NCBI GenBank assembly: GCA_017397725.1
Contig: JAFQIA010000015.1
Coordinates: 1-48,952 of the forward strand
Direction of reading: 5' to 3'
DNA from: Clostridia bacterium
GTDB lineage: Bacteria > Bacillota > Clostridia > Monoglobales > Monoglobaceae
Length of the DNA: 48,952 nucleotides
Part shown: positions 8,901-15,954 of the stretch, piece by piece
Layout: each line of letters opens with the position of its first letter
Numbering within the stretch: position 1 is the first letter of the stretch
Position numbers and translations under genes: made by a program
Notes under the pieces: model-generated
The model's database searches: none
What the model was told of the DNA's origin: nothing
What the model saw: only the letters and a program-made list of their open reading frames with translations

Positions 8901-11900
8901 TAACTGCACATTATGAAGACAATACGCCCGATAGCCTGAATCCGGAAATTCCCGGTCATATCGGAGAGGCAACTGCTACCTTGACCATCAATAAAAAAGA
9001 CCTGACTATTTTGGCAGGGGATGTTGCGATCACCAAGGTATATGACGGAACCACCGATGCAGGTGCACTTACCGGTGCTCTTGCATTGAGCGGAAAAGTC
9101 GGCAATGATGAGGTTTCTGTAGACATGACCTCCAAAACAGTAGGGGCATACCCTTCTGCGAATGTTGGCACCTATACTGTAGAAATTGGCGGTTTGAAAC
9201 TGGGCGGTGCGGATAAGGATAATTACCGTATCAGCCGGACCTATGCCTTTGCAGGTGCCAAGATTACCAAGCAAGCACAGGCTGCACTTACCATCAATGG
9301 CGGAAGTGAAAATATTTCCAAAGTGTATGGGGATGATGCAGGTGCCATTGTGGTTGCCGGCGGTAACGGAACGGGTGCAGTGAACCTGACCAGTTCTGAC
9401 AGCAGTATCCTCAGCTTGACTGCAAGCGGAGCGGGTACATGGCAGGCAACCATCCGCAAAGTGGGAACGGTTACCCTTACTGCTACCAAGCAGGGCGATA
9501 ATAACTATGAAGCAGCAACCGCACTTTCGATTTCCTTTGTGATTGCCAAGAAAGGCATTGCAGAATCCGACTTTGTGATTGATACAGAAAACAAGGTGTA
9601 CACAAACGGAGCAATCAGACCTGGGGTTTCTTCTCAAACCTTGAATGCTTTGACCGATTATGATGTTGTTTACAGTAATAACATTAACGTGGGCACAGCG
9701 ACCATAACGATTGCCGGCAAGGGCAATTTTGAGGGAGAAGTAAGCAAAACGTTTACTATTGTTCAAAAAGCGTTCAGCGATATTGAATTTGCTGTTTCTG
9801 GTCTGGCGGCAGAATACACCTATACCGGACAGAGTATTGTGCCTGTGGTCAATGTAAGATGGGGCAATATCCTGTTGGTTGCTGATACCGATTATAGTGT
9901 CAATTATGCCAACAATACCAATGCAGGAACCGCAACTGTTACCATTTCCGGACTTGGCAATTATTCCGGAACCTTAGAAAAAACCTTTGTGATTGCCAAG
10001 AAGGGAATTGCAGAATCCGACTTTACGATTGATACAGAAAACAAGGTATATACCAATGGCGAAATCGAACCGGAAGTTTCTTCTCAGACCTTGAATGCGT
10101 TGACTGATTACGATGTTGCTTACAGTAATAACATTAACGTGGGCACAGCGACCATAACAATTACCGGTAAGGGCAATTTTAAGGGAGAAATCAGAAAGAC
10201 GTTTGCAATTACACAAAAAGCGTTAGAGGATAGTGAATTTGCTGTTTCCGGTTTGGCAGCAGAATACCCCTATACCGGTCAGGGCATTGCACCTGTGGTA
10301 GAAGTGAAATGGGGCAATATCCTGTTGGTTGCCGATACCGATTATCGTGTTGTATATACAAACAATATCAATGCAGGAACGGCGACTGTCACCATTTCCG
10401 GGCTGGGTAACTACACCGGAACCCTTCAAAAAACCTTTGTGATTGCCAAGAAAGGCATTGCAGAATCCGACTTTGTGATTGATGCAGAAAACAAGGTATA
10501 CACCAATGGTGAAATCAAACCGGAGGTTTCTTCTCAAACCTTGAATGCTTCCACCGATTATGACGTTGCTTACAGCAATAACATCAATGTAGGAACAGCA
10601 ACCATAACGATTACCGGTAAAGGTAATTTTGAGGGAGGAGTAAGCAAAACGTTTACCATTGTTCCAAGAGCACTCAGCGATGCAGAATTTGCTGTTTCCG
10701 GTTTGGCGGCAGAATACACCTATACCGGTCAGAGTATTGCTCCTATGGTAGATGTGAAATGGGGTAATATCCTGCTGGTTGCCGATACCGATTATAGTGT
10801 TCACTATGCAGATAATACTGATGCAGGAACTGCAACTGTTACCATTTCCGGACAGGGCAACTATTCCGGTTCCCTTGCAAAAACCTTTGTGATCAAACCT
10901 GCTGTATATGCAGGGGTTGTAACCATTACAAGGGAAGATGTGACAGAAGGTGTTCAGTTGACCGCACAAGCACCTGCTGGTGGAACCCTTTCCTACCAGT
11001 GGATGAGAGATGGTGCGCCGATTGAAGGAGCTACCCAAAGCACCTATCTTACTACACAGCTTGAGGATGCAGGAAAACAAATTTCTGTTCGGGTTACCTC
11101 TAACGGAAATTATGCCGGTACGATTGAAAGTGCACCCATCAATATTGATAAAGCATTCCTGACCGGAACGGTTACCCTTTCCGGAACCACAGATCTTACT
11201 GCAACCATTGCTGATGCTCCGGCAGAAGAACATTACGATATTGTTTGGTTGCGTGATGGAGAAGTAATTGCAGGAATGACCGGTACTACCTACACAGTTC
11301 AGGATGCAGATAAAGGTTGTGCAATTACCGTAAAGCTGGTTGCAAAAGGCGATGTTTACACGGGTGAAGTTCTGTCCGCTCCGGTATCCGTCCCCGCAGA
11401 GGCACCCTCCTTTGCAAGTGCCCCCACCGTTACTGCAGGAAACGGCAGTCTGACCGTTGCATTCAGTGCAAAGGCAAACGGTTCTGCAATCACCCAGTAT
11501 CAGATTCTGGTCGGCGGCAGCGTTGTTGCTACCTTAGATGGTGCACAAACCAGTTACACCATTACCAATCTGGTTAACGGAACCCAGTATACGATTAAGG
11601 TTGTTGCAATCAATGCAATCGGCAGTACCGAGTCTGCCGAAGTCACAGCGACGCCCAGCGCACCGCAAGGCGGCGGTGGCGGTGGAGGCGGCGGTGGTGC
11701 TGCTGTACCGGTACAACACCAAATCTCCACAAAGACACCTGTGGGAGGTAAGGTTTCCATTAGTGACAAGAGTGCAACTGCAGGCAAAGTTGTGACTGTT
11801 ACGGTAACTCCCGATGCAGGGTATGAAGTTGCTGAGGTAATCGTTCTGGACAAGAACGGCAAGAAGGTTTCTGTAACCAAGAATGGTGACGTATATACCT

Positions 11901-12505
11901 TCACCATGCCCAAGGGTGCGATTACTGTGGATGCTGAATTCAAGAAGGTAGAAGAGAAGCCCAGCGAGGAGCCTGTCATTGAGTTTGCCGATGTCAGCCC
12001 CACAGCTTACTACGGAGATGCTGTAACATGGGCAGTGAAAAACGATGTCACCAAGGGCACTGGTGCAAATCAATTTAGCCCTGATGCAGAATGTACCCGT
12101 GCAGAAATGGTAACCTTCCTGTGGCGTGCAGCCGGAAGTCCAAAGGCCAAGAATGCAGAAACCAAGTTTACGGATATGGAACAGGGCAGCTACTATTATG
12201 ATGCTGTTTTGTGGGCAGTAGAGAATGGTATTACTACCGGTGTTACGGAGACTACATTCAGCCCCAATGCCCGTGTTAACAGAGCACAGACGGTAACATT
12301 CTTGTGGAGACTTGCCAATGCTCCTGCGGTAGATGGTGATAGCCGGTTTGCAGACGTAGAGGATGGAGCCTATTACGAAAACGCAGTAGAATGGGCAGTC
12401 AGCGAAAAGGTGACCAACGGCATCGCAGAGAATAGCTTTGGTCCTGAAAACGCTTCTACCAGAGCACAGATTGTGACATTCCTGTACCGTTACTTTGTGA
12501 AATAA
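5999..12505 (+). CDS. Giant SLH adhesin: cohesin-like N-terminus, Ig/YDG/MBG-like repeats, FN3, Gly linker, three SLH
   Basis: A 2168-residue surface protein. The signal peptide is 1-26. Residues about 30-190 are cohesin-like (NENFYVYVNFFGN, then YNLLIGYDAAKV). A Big_3-type Ig domain follows at about 276-350. YDG-type modules are near 720-800 (VAEKVYNGSTDDA) and 1004-1090 (ITKVYDGTTDAG). Residues about 1182-1631 are three 150-residue near-identical repeats. Then come an Ig-like unit, a fibronectin III domain (about 1800-1885), a nine-glycine linker (about 1891-1900), an InlB-like repeat and three SLH domains (about 1994-2168). AAGGAG (5986-5991) gives 7-base spacing. It is the last gene of the operon. 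It is likely a fibrous wall-anchored adhesin or scaffold; its ligand is unknown. Confidence 0.87.
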   Translation: MKYAMKKIFAVLLTVAMMVQLVPVFAATVAEGTNNKTIYFALDFYNEDENAQVTEVAANENFYVYVNFFGNPSVADDSVQAYNLLIGYDAAKVSFPFDDESFLGALHTPSQLTHNYGNGVALVQGLANGGIKKGFSIATSGTLFKLFLTATSNLTEADLRGISLVQSTGISGKEDTYVLDGNIPAGQFTVVQVPAIAVGDAAGNIYTDTTADEIKAMIPSFTMIDGSGQSTEYTQNDTQWSDLSVVLPSAGLVVGKNTLTASYNGYECEFEITVLDRVENIAVTTAPTKTTYTAFETFDKAGMVVTATYESGQTEDVTADCVVDTTTALKVADTSWEISYGDKKATQTITVNPKQIAVPVVSGNEVAYNGLEQEIAYSVAVDTEYVSVSGETSGKNAKSYTAVASLKDKANTVWATGAGNADVRLSWTIGKATIASGIAPMTKKYTATYAELPVEATVTGINENVSADITWYADAAWTQPASGNAQIAASYTGAGQTVNLYYVASGMDNYNDYKGSVTVSVTDKDAGTVTWTNVMNGWSYSNKTATGTYSENGYTISGDMFTVKDSRGNTLSGNKTVTITNASGDLANKITNVGTYTITVSYEDKDNKASDQFTAVVNPKSIEGFAVSLKIGDGNAVQTSNTNPLTCTYTGSEIAPVVAGVSGVAAGNYVVDNQAQGTTLSATNVSDAAYTIAVKGTGNYTGTAYGYWKITPAEIQISGAVVAEKVYNGSTDDADITSVTFSGADSLEKGVDYTVTSATYAGANAGESVPVTFAVALTNSQKAKNYTLTTTSGSANGRITQAAAPSLSAAAVQTLLSENVVAGAKDYPFDLARIVSGIPADAGSVTYGVKTEGTYVKKIGTGIDGSALKVQVAQPQQAGVTDSVVITVSSTNYMDADVTVNFEFKNKTSVTITLGNVTATYGDAYTVAGSYTNQPQSGYTWSYTYEGIEGTAYAASTEKPTKAGTYRVTAHYEDNTPDSLNPEIPGHIGEATATLTINKKDLTILAGDVAITKVYDGTTDAGALTGALALSGKVGNDEVSVDMTSKTVGAYPSANVGTYTVEIGGLKLGGADKDNYRISRTYAFAGAKITKQAQAALTINGGSENISKVYGDDAGAIVVAGGNGTGAVNLTSSDSSILSLTASGAGTWQATIRKVGTVTLTATKQGDNNYEAATALSISFVIAKKGIAESDFVIDTENKVYTNGAIRPGVSSQTLNALTDYDVVYSNNINVGTATITIAGKGNFEGEVSKTFTIVQKAFSDIEFAVSGLAAEYTYTGQSIVPVVNVRWGNILLVADTDYSVNYANNTNAGTATVTISGLGNYSGTLEKTFVIAKKGIAESDFTIDTENKVYTNGEIEPEVSSQTLNALTDYDVAYSNNINVGTATITITGKGNFKGEIRKTFAITQKALEDSEFAVSGLAAEYPYTGQGIAPVVEVKWGNILLVADTDYRVVYTNNINAGTATVTISGLGNYTGTLQKTFVIAKKGIAESDFVIDAENKVYTNGEIKPEVSSQTLNASTDYDVAYSNNINVGTATITITGKGNFEGGVSKTFTIVPRALSDAEFAVSGLAAEYTYTGQSIAPMVDVKWGNILLVADTDYSVHYADNTDAGTATVTISGQGNYSGSLAKTFVIKPAVYAGVVTITREDVTEGVQLTAQAPAGGTLSYQWMRDGAPIEGATQSTYLTTQLEDAGKQISVRVTSNGNYAGTIESAPINIDKAFLTGTVTLSGTTDLTATIADAPAEEHYDIVWLRDGEVIAGMTGTTYTVQDADKGCAITVKLVAKGDVYTGEVLSAPVSVPAEAPSFASAPTVTAGNGSLTVAFSAKANGSAITQYQILVGGSVVATLDGAQTSYTITNLVNGTQYTIKVVAINAIGSTESAEVTATPSAPQGGGGGGGGGGAAVPVQHQISTKTPVGGKVSISDKSATAGKVVTVTVTPDAGYEVAEVIVLDKNGKKVSVTKNGDVYTFTMPKGAITVDAEFKKVEEKPSEEPVIEFADVSPTAYYGDAVTWAVKNDVTKGTGANQFSPDAECTRAEMVTFLWRAAGSPKAKNAETKFTDMEQGSYYYDAVLWAVENGITTGVTETTFSPNARVNRAQTVTFLWRLANAPAVDGDSRFADVEDGAYYENAVEWAVSEKVTNGIAENSFGPENASTRAQIVTFLYRYFVK
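9541..10890 (+). repeat. Three tandem 450-bp repeats inside the giant SLH gene
   Basis: Copies start at 9541, 9991 and 10441, each with the phrase gattgccaagaa and a conserved cagaatccgactt. The period is exactly 450 bp (150 residues), and the third copy ends at 10890. Each unit has two sub-domains: GIAESDFxIDxENKVYTNG and AVSGLAAEYxYTGQ, each ending in a T(I/V)TI strand. Long runs are identical at the nucleotide level between copies, including synonymous sites, which implies recent duplication or gene conversion. Confidence 0.9.
11669..11700 (+). repeat. Poly-glycine coding tract
   Basis: A run of GGN codons encoding nine consecutive glycines separates the fibronectin III domain from the C-terminal repeat and SLH anchor of the giant adhesin. 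It is a flexible hinge, and at DNA level a GC-rich low-complexity tract. Confidence 0.8.
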
Positions 12506-12510
12506 GAAAT

Positions 12511-12540
12511 AAAAAGTCCTGTCGTCAGACAGGATTTTTT
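12511..12540 (+). terminator. Terminator of the surface-protein operon
   Basis: Stem TCCTGTC (12517-12523), loop GTCA, stem GACAGGA (12528-12534), then a run of T. It lies just after the stop of the giant SLH gene. Confidence 0.88.
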
Positions 12541-12839
12541 ATTGGTTATTATAAAAAAAGTAGCAAATTTGATATTGCCTTTTGCGATCCAATGTGCTAT
12601 GATAAACTTGTTTCCAATTTTTAGCGTATTTGTTCTTATTGAATCTTGCGAAGACAAGATTTGTTTGCAAAAACAGAAGTTGGAGAACAGAAAAAACCGG
12701 ACGGAAGGGGAAAAAGAAACGGAAAACGCAACCAAAGGTTGCAAAAAAATCAAAGGTAAGTTGCTTGTAATGTTGCACGGCGTTTGGTATAAATATAGTA
12801 TGAGAAATCGTATATTCTATGATGAAAGGTGATGTTAGT
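12541..12839. other. AT-rich intergenic region ahead of the HTH-GlmM operon
   Basis: About 300 bases without a credible gene. Open frames on both strands here are low-complexity, Lys-rich or Phe-rich and lack ribosome binding sites. It contains a short hairpin, GCAACC-AAA-GGTTGC (12728-12742), and a possible promoter at 12765-12793 (TTGTAA, 17 bp, TATAAA). A regulator fused to GlmM begins immediately after, so operators for that protein may lie here. Confidence 0.5.
12765..12793 (+). promoter_or_regulatory. Possible promoter of the HTH-GlmM / acyltransferase / nagB operon
   Basis: TTGTAA (12765-12770) and TATAAA (12788-12793) with 17 bp between. The -35 is weak. A second arrangement, TTGCAC (12773) with TATAGT (12794), overlaps it. 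A weak -35 is compatible with a regulated promoter. Confidence 0.45.
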
Positions 12840-14462
12840 GTGACAATCGGTGAGAAAATTTCGCAATTGCGTACGATGGCAGGTTTTTCCCAAGAGCAGC
12901 TGGCTGAAAAAATTTCCGTTTCAAGACAATCTGTTTCCAAATGGGAGATGGATCAGGCGCTTCCGCAAATTGATAAGGTGCTTCAACTTTGCGAATTATT
13001 CGCAATCTCTACGGATGAACTGTTGTGTGAGAAGATTTCCCTCCAACAGAATGCGCAGGAGGAGCCGACCGGCAACAAGTATTTTGGAACCGACGGTTTC
13101 CGCGGCGAGGCAAATATGGATTTGACCTCCATGCATGCTTATCAAGTAGGTAGATTTTTGGGATGGTATTATTCCTCGCCCCTTTCCGGTTGCACCAAGA
13201 GCAATTACCGCCCTCGCATTTTGATCGGTAAGGACACCCGCCGCTCCAGTTATATGTTGGAATATTCTCTGGTTGCAGGGATTACTGCATCCGGTGCAGA
13301 TGCGTATATGCTTCATGTTACCACGACGCCCAGCGTTTCTTATGTAACCCGTCAGGACGAGTTTGATTGCGGTATTATGATTACTGCATCCCACAACCCG
13401 TTCTATGATAATGGTATCAAGGTAATCAATCGTTACGGTGAAAAGCTGGATGATAAGACCACCGCACTGATTGAGGCGTATATTGACGGCAACCTGAAGG
13501 TATTGGGCGTTTCCGGTAATGATTTGCCTTTGGCGCACAAGGAACGGATTGGTTGTATTGTGGACTATGTTTCCGGCAGAAACCGGTATGTAGGCTATCT
13601 GATTTCCTTGGCATCCCATTCTTATAAGAAATTGAGAATCGGTTTGGATTGTGCCAATGGTGCATCCTGGATGATTGCAGACTCTGTGTTCAGTGCCTTG
13701 GGTGCACAGACGGTAGTGATTGGCGCAGAACCTGACGGACTCAACGTCAATCAGGGATGCGGGTCTACCCATATTGAAAATCTGTGCCGTCTTGTCAAAG
13801 ACCAGCATTTGGATATGGGCTTTGCCTTTGACGGTGATGCGGATCGCTGTATTGCCGTAGATGAAAACGGCAATGTGGTAGACGGTGATGCTATGCTCTA
13901 CATTCTGGGCAAACGTTTGAAAGCAAGAGGTATGCTCAACGACAATACCGTTGTTGCAACCATTATGTCTAACAGCGGATTGATTAACAGTCTGGAAAAG
14001 GTTGGCATCAAATGTGAACAGACCACGGTGGGTGACCGGTTTGTTTATGAATGTATGCAGAACAATGATTACGGACTTGGCGGTGAGCAGTCCGGACATA
14101 TTATTTTGAAAAAGTATGCCACCACCGGCGATGGTCTTCTGACTGCAATTATGCTGACGGAGGAAGTATGTGACCAAAAGAGCACCCTTGCGCATCTGGC
14201 AGAACCGGTGAGGCTTTATCCGCAGTTTACCCAAAACATTCGGGTAAAGGACAAAGCAGCGGTGCTCAATGATGAGGCAGTGCTGGCATCCTTGAAAGAG
14301 GTAGAGGGATGGATTGCCGGCAACGGCAGAGTATTGCTCCGCCAAAGCGGAACCGAACCGGTAATCCGCATTATGATTGAAAGTGAAAGTGAAGAAAAGT
14401 GCAAAGCATATGCACAAAAAATTGCAGATTGTATTATAGAAAGGGGACATGGAGTTGCATAA
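12840..14462 (+). CDS. glmM: XRE-family HTH fused to phosphoglucosamine mutase (GlmM-like)
   Basis: A two-part 540-residue protein. Residues 1-60 are a Cro/C1-type helix-turn-helix (GEKISQLRTMAGFSQEQLAE, then VSRQSVSKWEMDQALPQ). From about residue 75 it is a full alpha-D-phosphohexomutase of the GlmM group: GTDGFRGEA, phosphoserine loop TASHNP, magnesium loop FDGDADRC, sugar loop GGEQSGH and phosphate loop RQSGTEPVIRIM. GlmM converts glucosamine-6-phosphate to glucosamine-1-phosphate for cell-wall UDP-GlcNAc. Usual GlmM is about 450 residues without a DNA-binding domain. I chose GTG 12840 because AGGTG at 12827-12831 gives 8-base spacing; ATGs at 12819 and 12822 lack one. The next genes are an acyltransferase and nagB. 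An enzyme that senses amino-sugar phosphate and regulates its operon is an inference. Confidence 0.85.
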   Translation: MTIGEKISQLRTMAGFSQEQLAEKISVSRQSVSKWEMDQALPQIDKVLQLCELFAISTDELLCEKISLQQNAQEEPTGNKYFGTDGFRGEANMDLTSMHAYQVGRFLGWYYSSPLSGCTKSNYRPRILIGKDTRRSSYMLEYSLVAGITASGADAYMLHVTTTPSVSYVTRQDEFDCGIMITASHNPFYDNGIKVINRYGEKLDDKTTALIEAYIDGNLKVLGVSGNDLPLAHKERIGCIVDYVSGRNRYVGYLISLASHSYKKLRIGLDCANGASWMIADSVFSALGAQTVVIGAEPDGLNVNQGCGSTHIENLCRLVKDQHLDMGFAFDGDADRCIAVDENGNVVDGDAMLYILGKRLKARGMLNDNTVVATIMSNSGLINSLEKVGIKCEQTTVGDRFVYECMQNNDYGLGGEQSGHIILKKYATTGDGLLTAIMLTEEVCDQKSTLAHLAEPVRLYPQFTQNIRVKDKAAVLNDEAVLASLKEVEGWIAGNGRVLLRQSGTEPVIRIMIESESEEKCKAYAQKIADCIIERGHGVA

Positions 14463-15129
14463 AGAGGTGAAAACAAACGAATTGTTTGATTGCAGAAATT
14501 CCTATCTTTATGTACTTTTTGCATCTTGTGAATATCCTTGGGAGATGCTTCCCAAAATCAAGGGATATGTGCAGGCGCTCATCCGGCAAGGGATTCCCGG
14601 ATTCCGGGAAATTGCTCCCGGTGTGATGGTGGGCGAGAATGTAAAAATTCATCACAGCGCAACCATTGAAGGGCCTACCATTATTGGTTCAGGCAGCGAG
14701 GTAAGACCCGGTGCTTATTTGCGGGGTTGCGTAGCTGTGGGCGAAAACTGTGTGATTGGAAATTCGTCGGAACTGAAAAACTGTGTGCTTTTGGATGGCG
14801 CACAGGTTCCGCACTATAACTATGTGGGCGACTCAGTTCTGGGGAACCGTGCCCATATGGGGGCGGGGGCCATCTGCTCCAATTTGAAAGCGGACGGCAA
14901 ACCGGTAGTGATTCACGCAGGAAAGACCGATTATGAAACCGGACTTCGAAAAATCGGTGGCATTCTGGCAGACGATGCCGATGTGGGATGCGGCTGCGTG
15001 TTGAATCCGGGCACCATTATCGGAAAAGGAACCACCGTTTATCCGCTGACTTCACTTCGGGGAGTGATTCCCGGTGGATGTATCGTAAAATCTGCGGATA
15101 AGATTGTACGACGGATTACCCTAGATTAA
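14449..15129 (+). CDS. Left-handed beta-helix (hexapeptide) acyltransferase, GlmU-C-terminus-like
   Basis: A 226-residue protein. Residues about 55-215 are hexapeptide repeats forming a left-handed beta-helix (GENVKIHHSATIEG, then GAYLRGCVAVGENCVIGN, GNRAHMGAGAICSNL, GTIIGKGTTVYPL). The order and the GAGAICSN turn resemble the acetyltransferase half of GlmU. There is no N-terminal uridylyltransferase. Overlapping the mutase by 14 bp and followed 30 bp later by nagB, it plausibly acetylates glucosamine-1-phosphate or a related amino sugar. AAGGGGA (14441-14447) sits only one base from the ATG but seven bases from TTG 14455, which may be the real start. The acyl acceptor is not proved. Confidence 0.78.
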   Translation: MELHKEVKTNELFDCRNSYLYVLFASCEYPWEMLPKIKGYVQALIRQGIPGFREIAPGVMVGENVKIHHSATIEGPTIIGSGSEVRPGAYLRGCVAVGENCVIGNSSELKNCVLLDGAQVPHYNYVGDSVLGNRAHMGAGAICSNLKADGKPVVIHAGKTDYETGLRKIGGILADDADVGCGCVLNPGTIIGKGTTVYPLTSLRGVIPGGCIVKSADKIVRRITLD

Positions 15130-15159
15130 ATTTTTGCATCAAAGAAGGAGGAATTTTTT

Positions 15160-15870
15160 ATGAGAATGATTCAAGTGAAAACCTATGAGGAGTTAAGCCG
15201 CAAGACGGCTGCCATCATTGCGGCACAGGTGATTGCAAAACCGGAAAGTATTCTGGGTTTGGCAACCGGTTCATCCCCGCTGGGCACATATGCCAACCTT
15301 GCAGAAGCATATCGCAATGGAGATTTGGATTTTTCGTCCGTTACCTCGGTAAACTTAGACGAATATGTGGGTCTTACCGGAGAGAATGACCAGAGCTATC
15401 GGTATTTTATGAATACCAATCTCTTCTCCAAAATCAATATTGATCCCAAGAAGACCTTTGTTCCTAACGGTTGTGCAGACGATGTGACCAAAGAGTGTGA
15501 GGAATATGATGCACTCATTCAAAGCCTTGGCGGCATTGACCTGCAGCTTCTGGGCATCGGACTTGACGGACACATCGGTTTTAATGAACCGGATGACTGT
15601 TTCACCAAAGAAACCCATCGGGTGACCTTGGATCCCTCCACCATTGAGGCAAACGCTCGTTTCTTTGCATCCATTGATGAGGTGCCCACAGAGGCGGTTA
15701 CCATGGGTATGCAGGCAATTATGCAGGCGAAAAAGGTACTTTTGATTGCCAACGGTCAGAATAAAAAAGAGATTCTGGAAAAAGCATTCTACGGACCCAT
15801 CACCCCGCAGGTTCCTGCATCCATTTTGCAGCTGCATCCCGACCTTACCGTAATTTATAGCGAAAATTAG
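15160..15870 (+). CDS. nagB: Glucosamine-6-phosphate deaminase
   Basis: A 236-residue NagB. It converts glucosamine-6-phosphate and water to fructose-6-phosphate and ammonia, in the cytoplasm. Motifs include LATGSSPLGTY (phosphate binding), NLDEYVGL with the catalytic Asp, and GIGLDGHIGFNEP with the ring-opening histidine. A strong AAGGAGG lies 7-8 bases before the ATG. It is the last gene of a three-gene amino-sugar operon closed by a terminator, so the operon carries both the anabolic (mutase, acyltransferase) and catabolic (deaminase) branches from GlcN-6-P. The length matches the short Firmicutes NagB form. Confidence 0.92.
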   Translation: MRMIQVKTYEELSRKTAAIIAAQVIAKPESILGLATGSSPLGTYANLAEAYRNGDLDFSSVTSVNLDEYVGLTGENDQSYRYFMNTNLFSKINIDPKKTFVPNGCADDVTKECEEYDALIQSLGGIDLQLLGIGLDGHIGFNEPDDCFTKETHRVTLDPSTIEANARFFASIDEVPTEAVTMGMQAIMQAKKVLLIANGQNKKEILEKAFYGPITPQVPASILQLHPDLTVIYSEN

Positions 15871-15900
15871 AGAAAAAAGCAACCGTGAGGTTGCTTTTTC
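15871..15900 (+). terminator. Terminator after nagB
   Basis: AAAAAGCAACC (15874-15884), loop GTGA, GGTTGCTTTTT (15889-15899). A strong hairpin with A/T tracts on both sides, immediately after the nagB stop. Confidence 0.9.
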
Positions 15901-15901
15901 A

Positions 15902-15930
15902 TTGACTTTACAAGGGAAATACTGTAAAAT
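15902..15930 (+). promoter_or_regulatory. Promoter of the GH38-like / manA / SulP transcript
   Basis: TTGACT (15902-15907), 17 bp, TAAAAT (15925-15930). It lies directly between the nagB terminator and the next start codon at 15955. Confidence 0.75.
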
Positions 15931-15954
15931 CTAAGAGTTGAATGAGGTGAGATA

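Noticed and set aside
7214..11233. Several long minus-strand frames (up to 468 residues) opposite the giant SLH gene
   Set aside because: They are Cys/Gly/Ile-rich, repeat with the coding-strand repeats, and lack ribosome binding sites. They are codon-bias shadows.
12542..12832. 96-residue plus-strand frame before the HTH-GlmM gene
   Set aside because: Begins inside the preceding terminator, has no ribosome binding site, and its tail is a Lys/Glu run from AT-rich sequence.
12996..14450. 484-residue minus-strand frame opposite the HTH-GlmM fusion
   Set aside because: The plus-strand protein has every catalytic motif of GlmM; the antisense product has no recognisable fold and no ribosome binding site.
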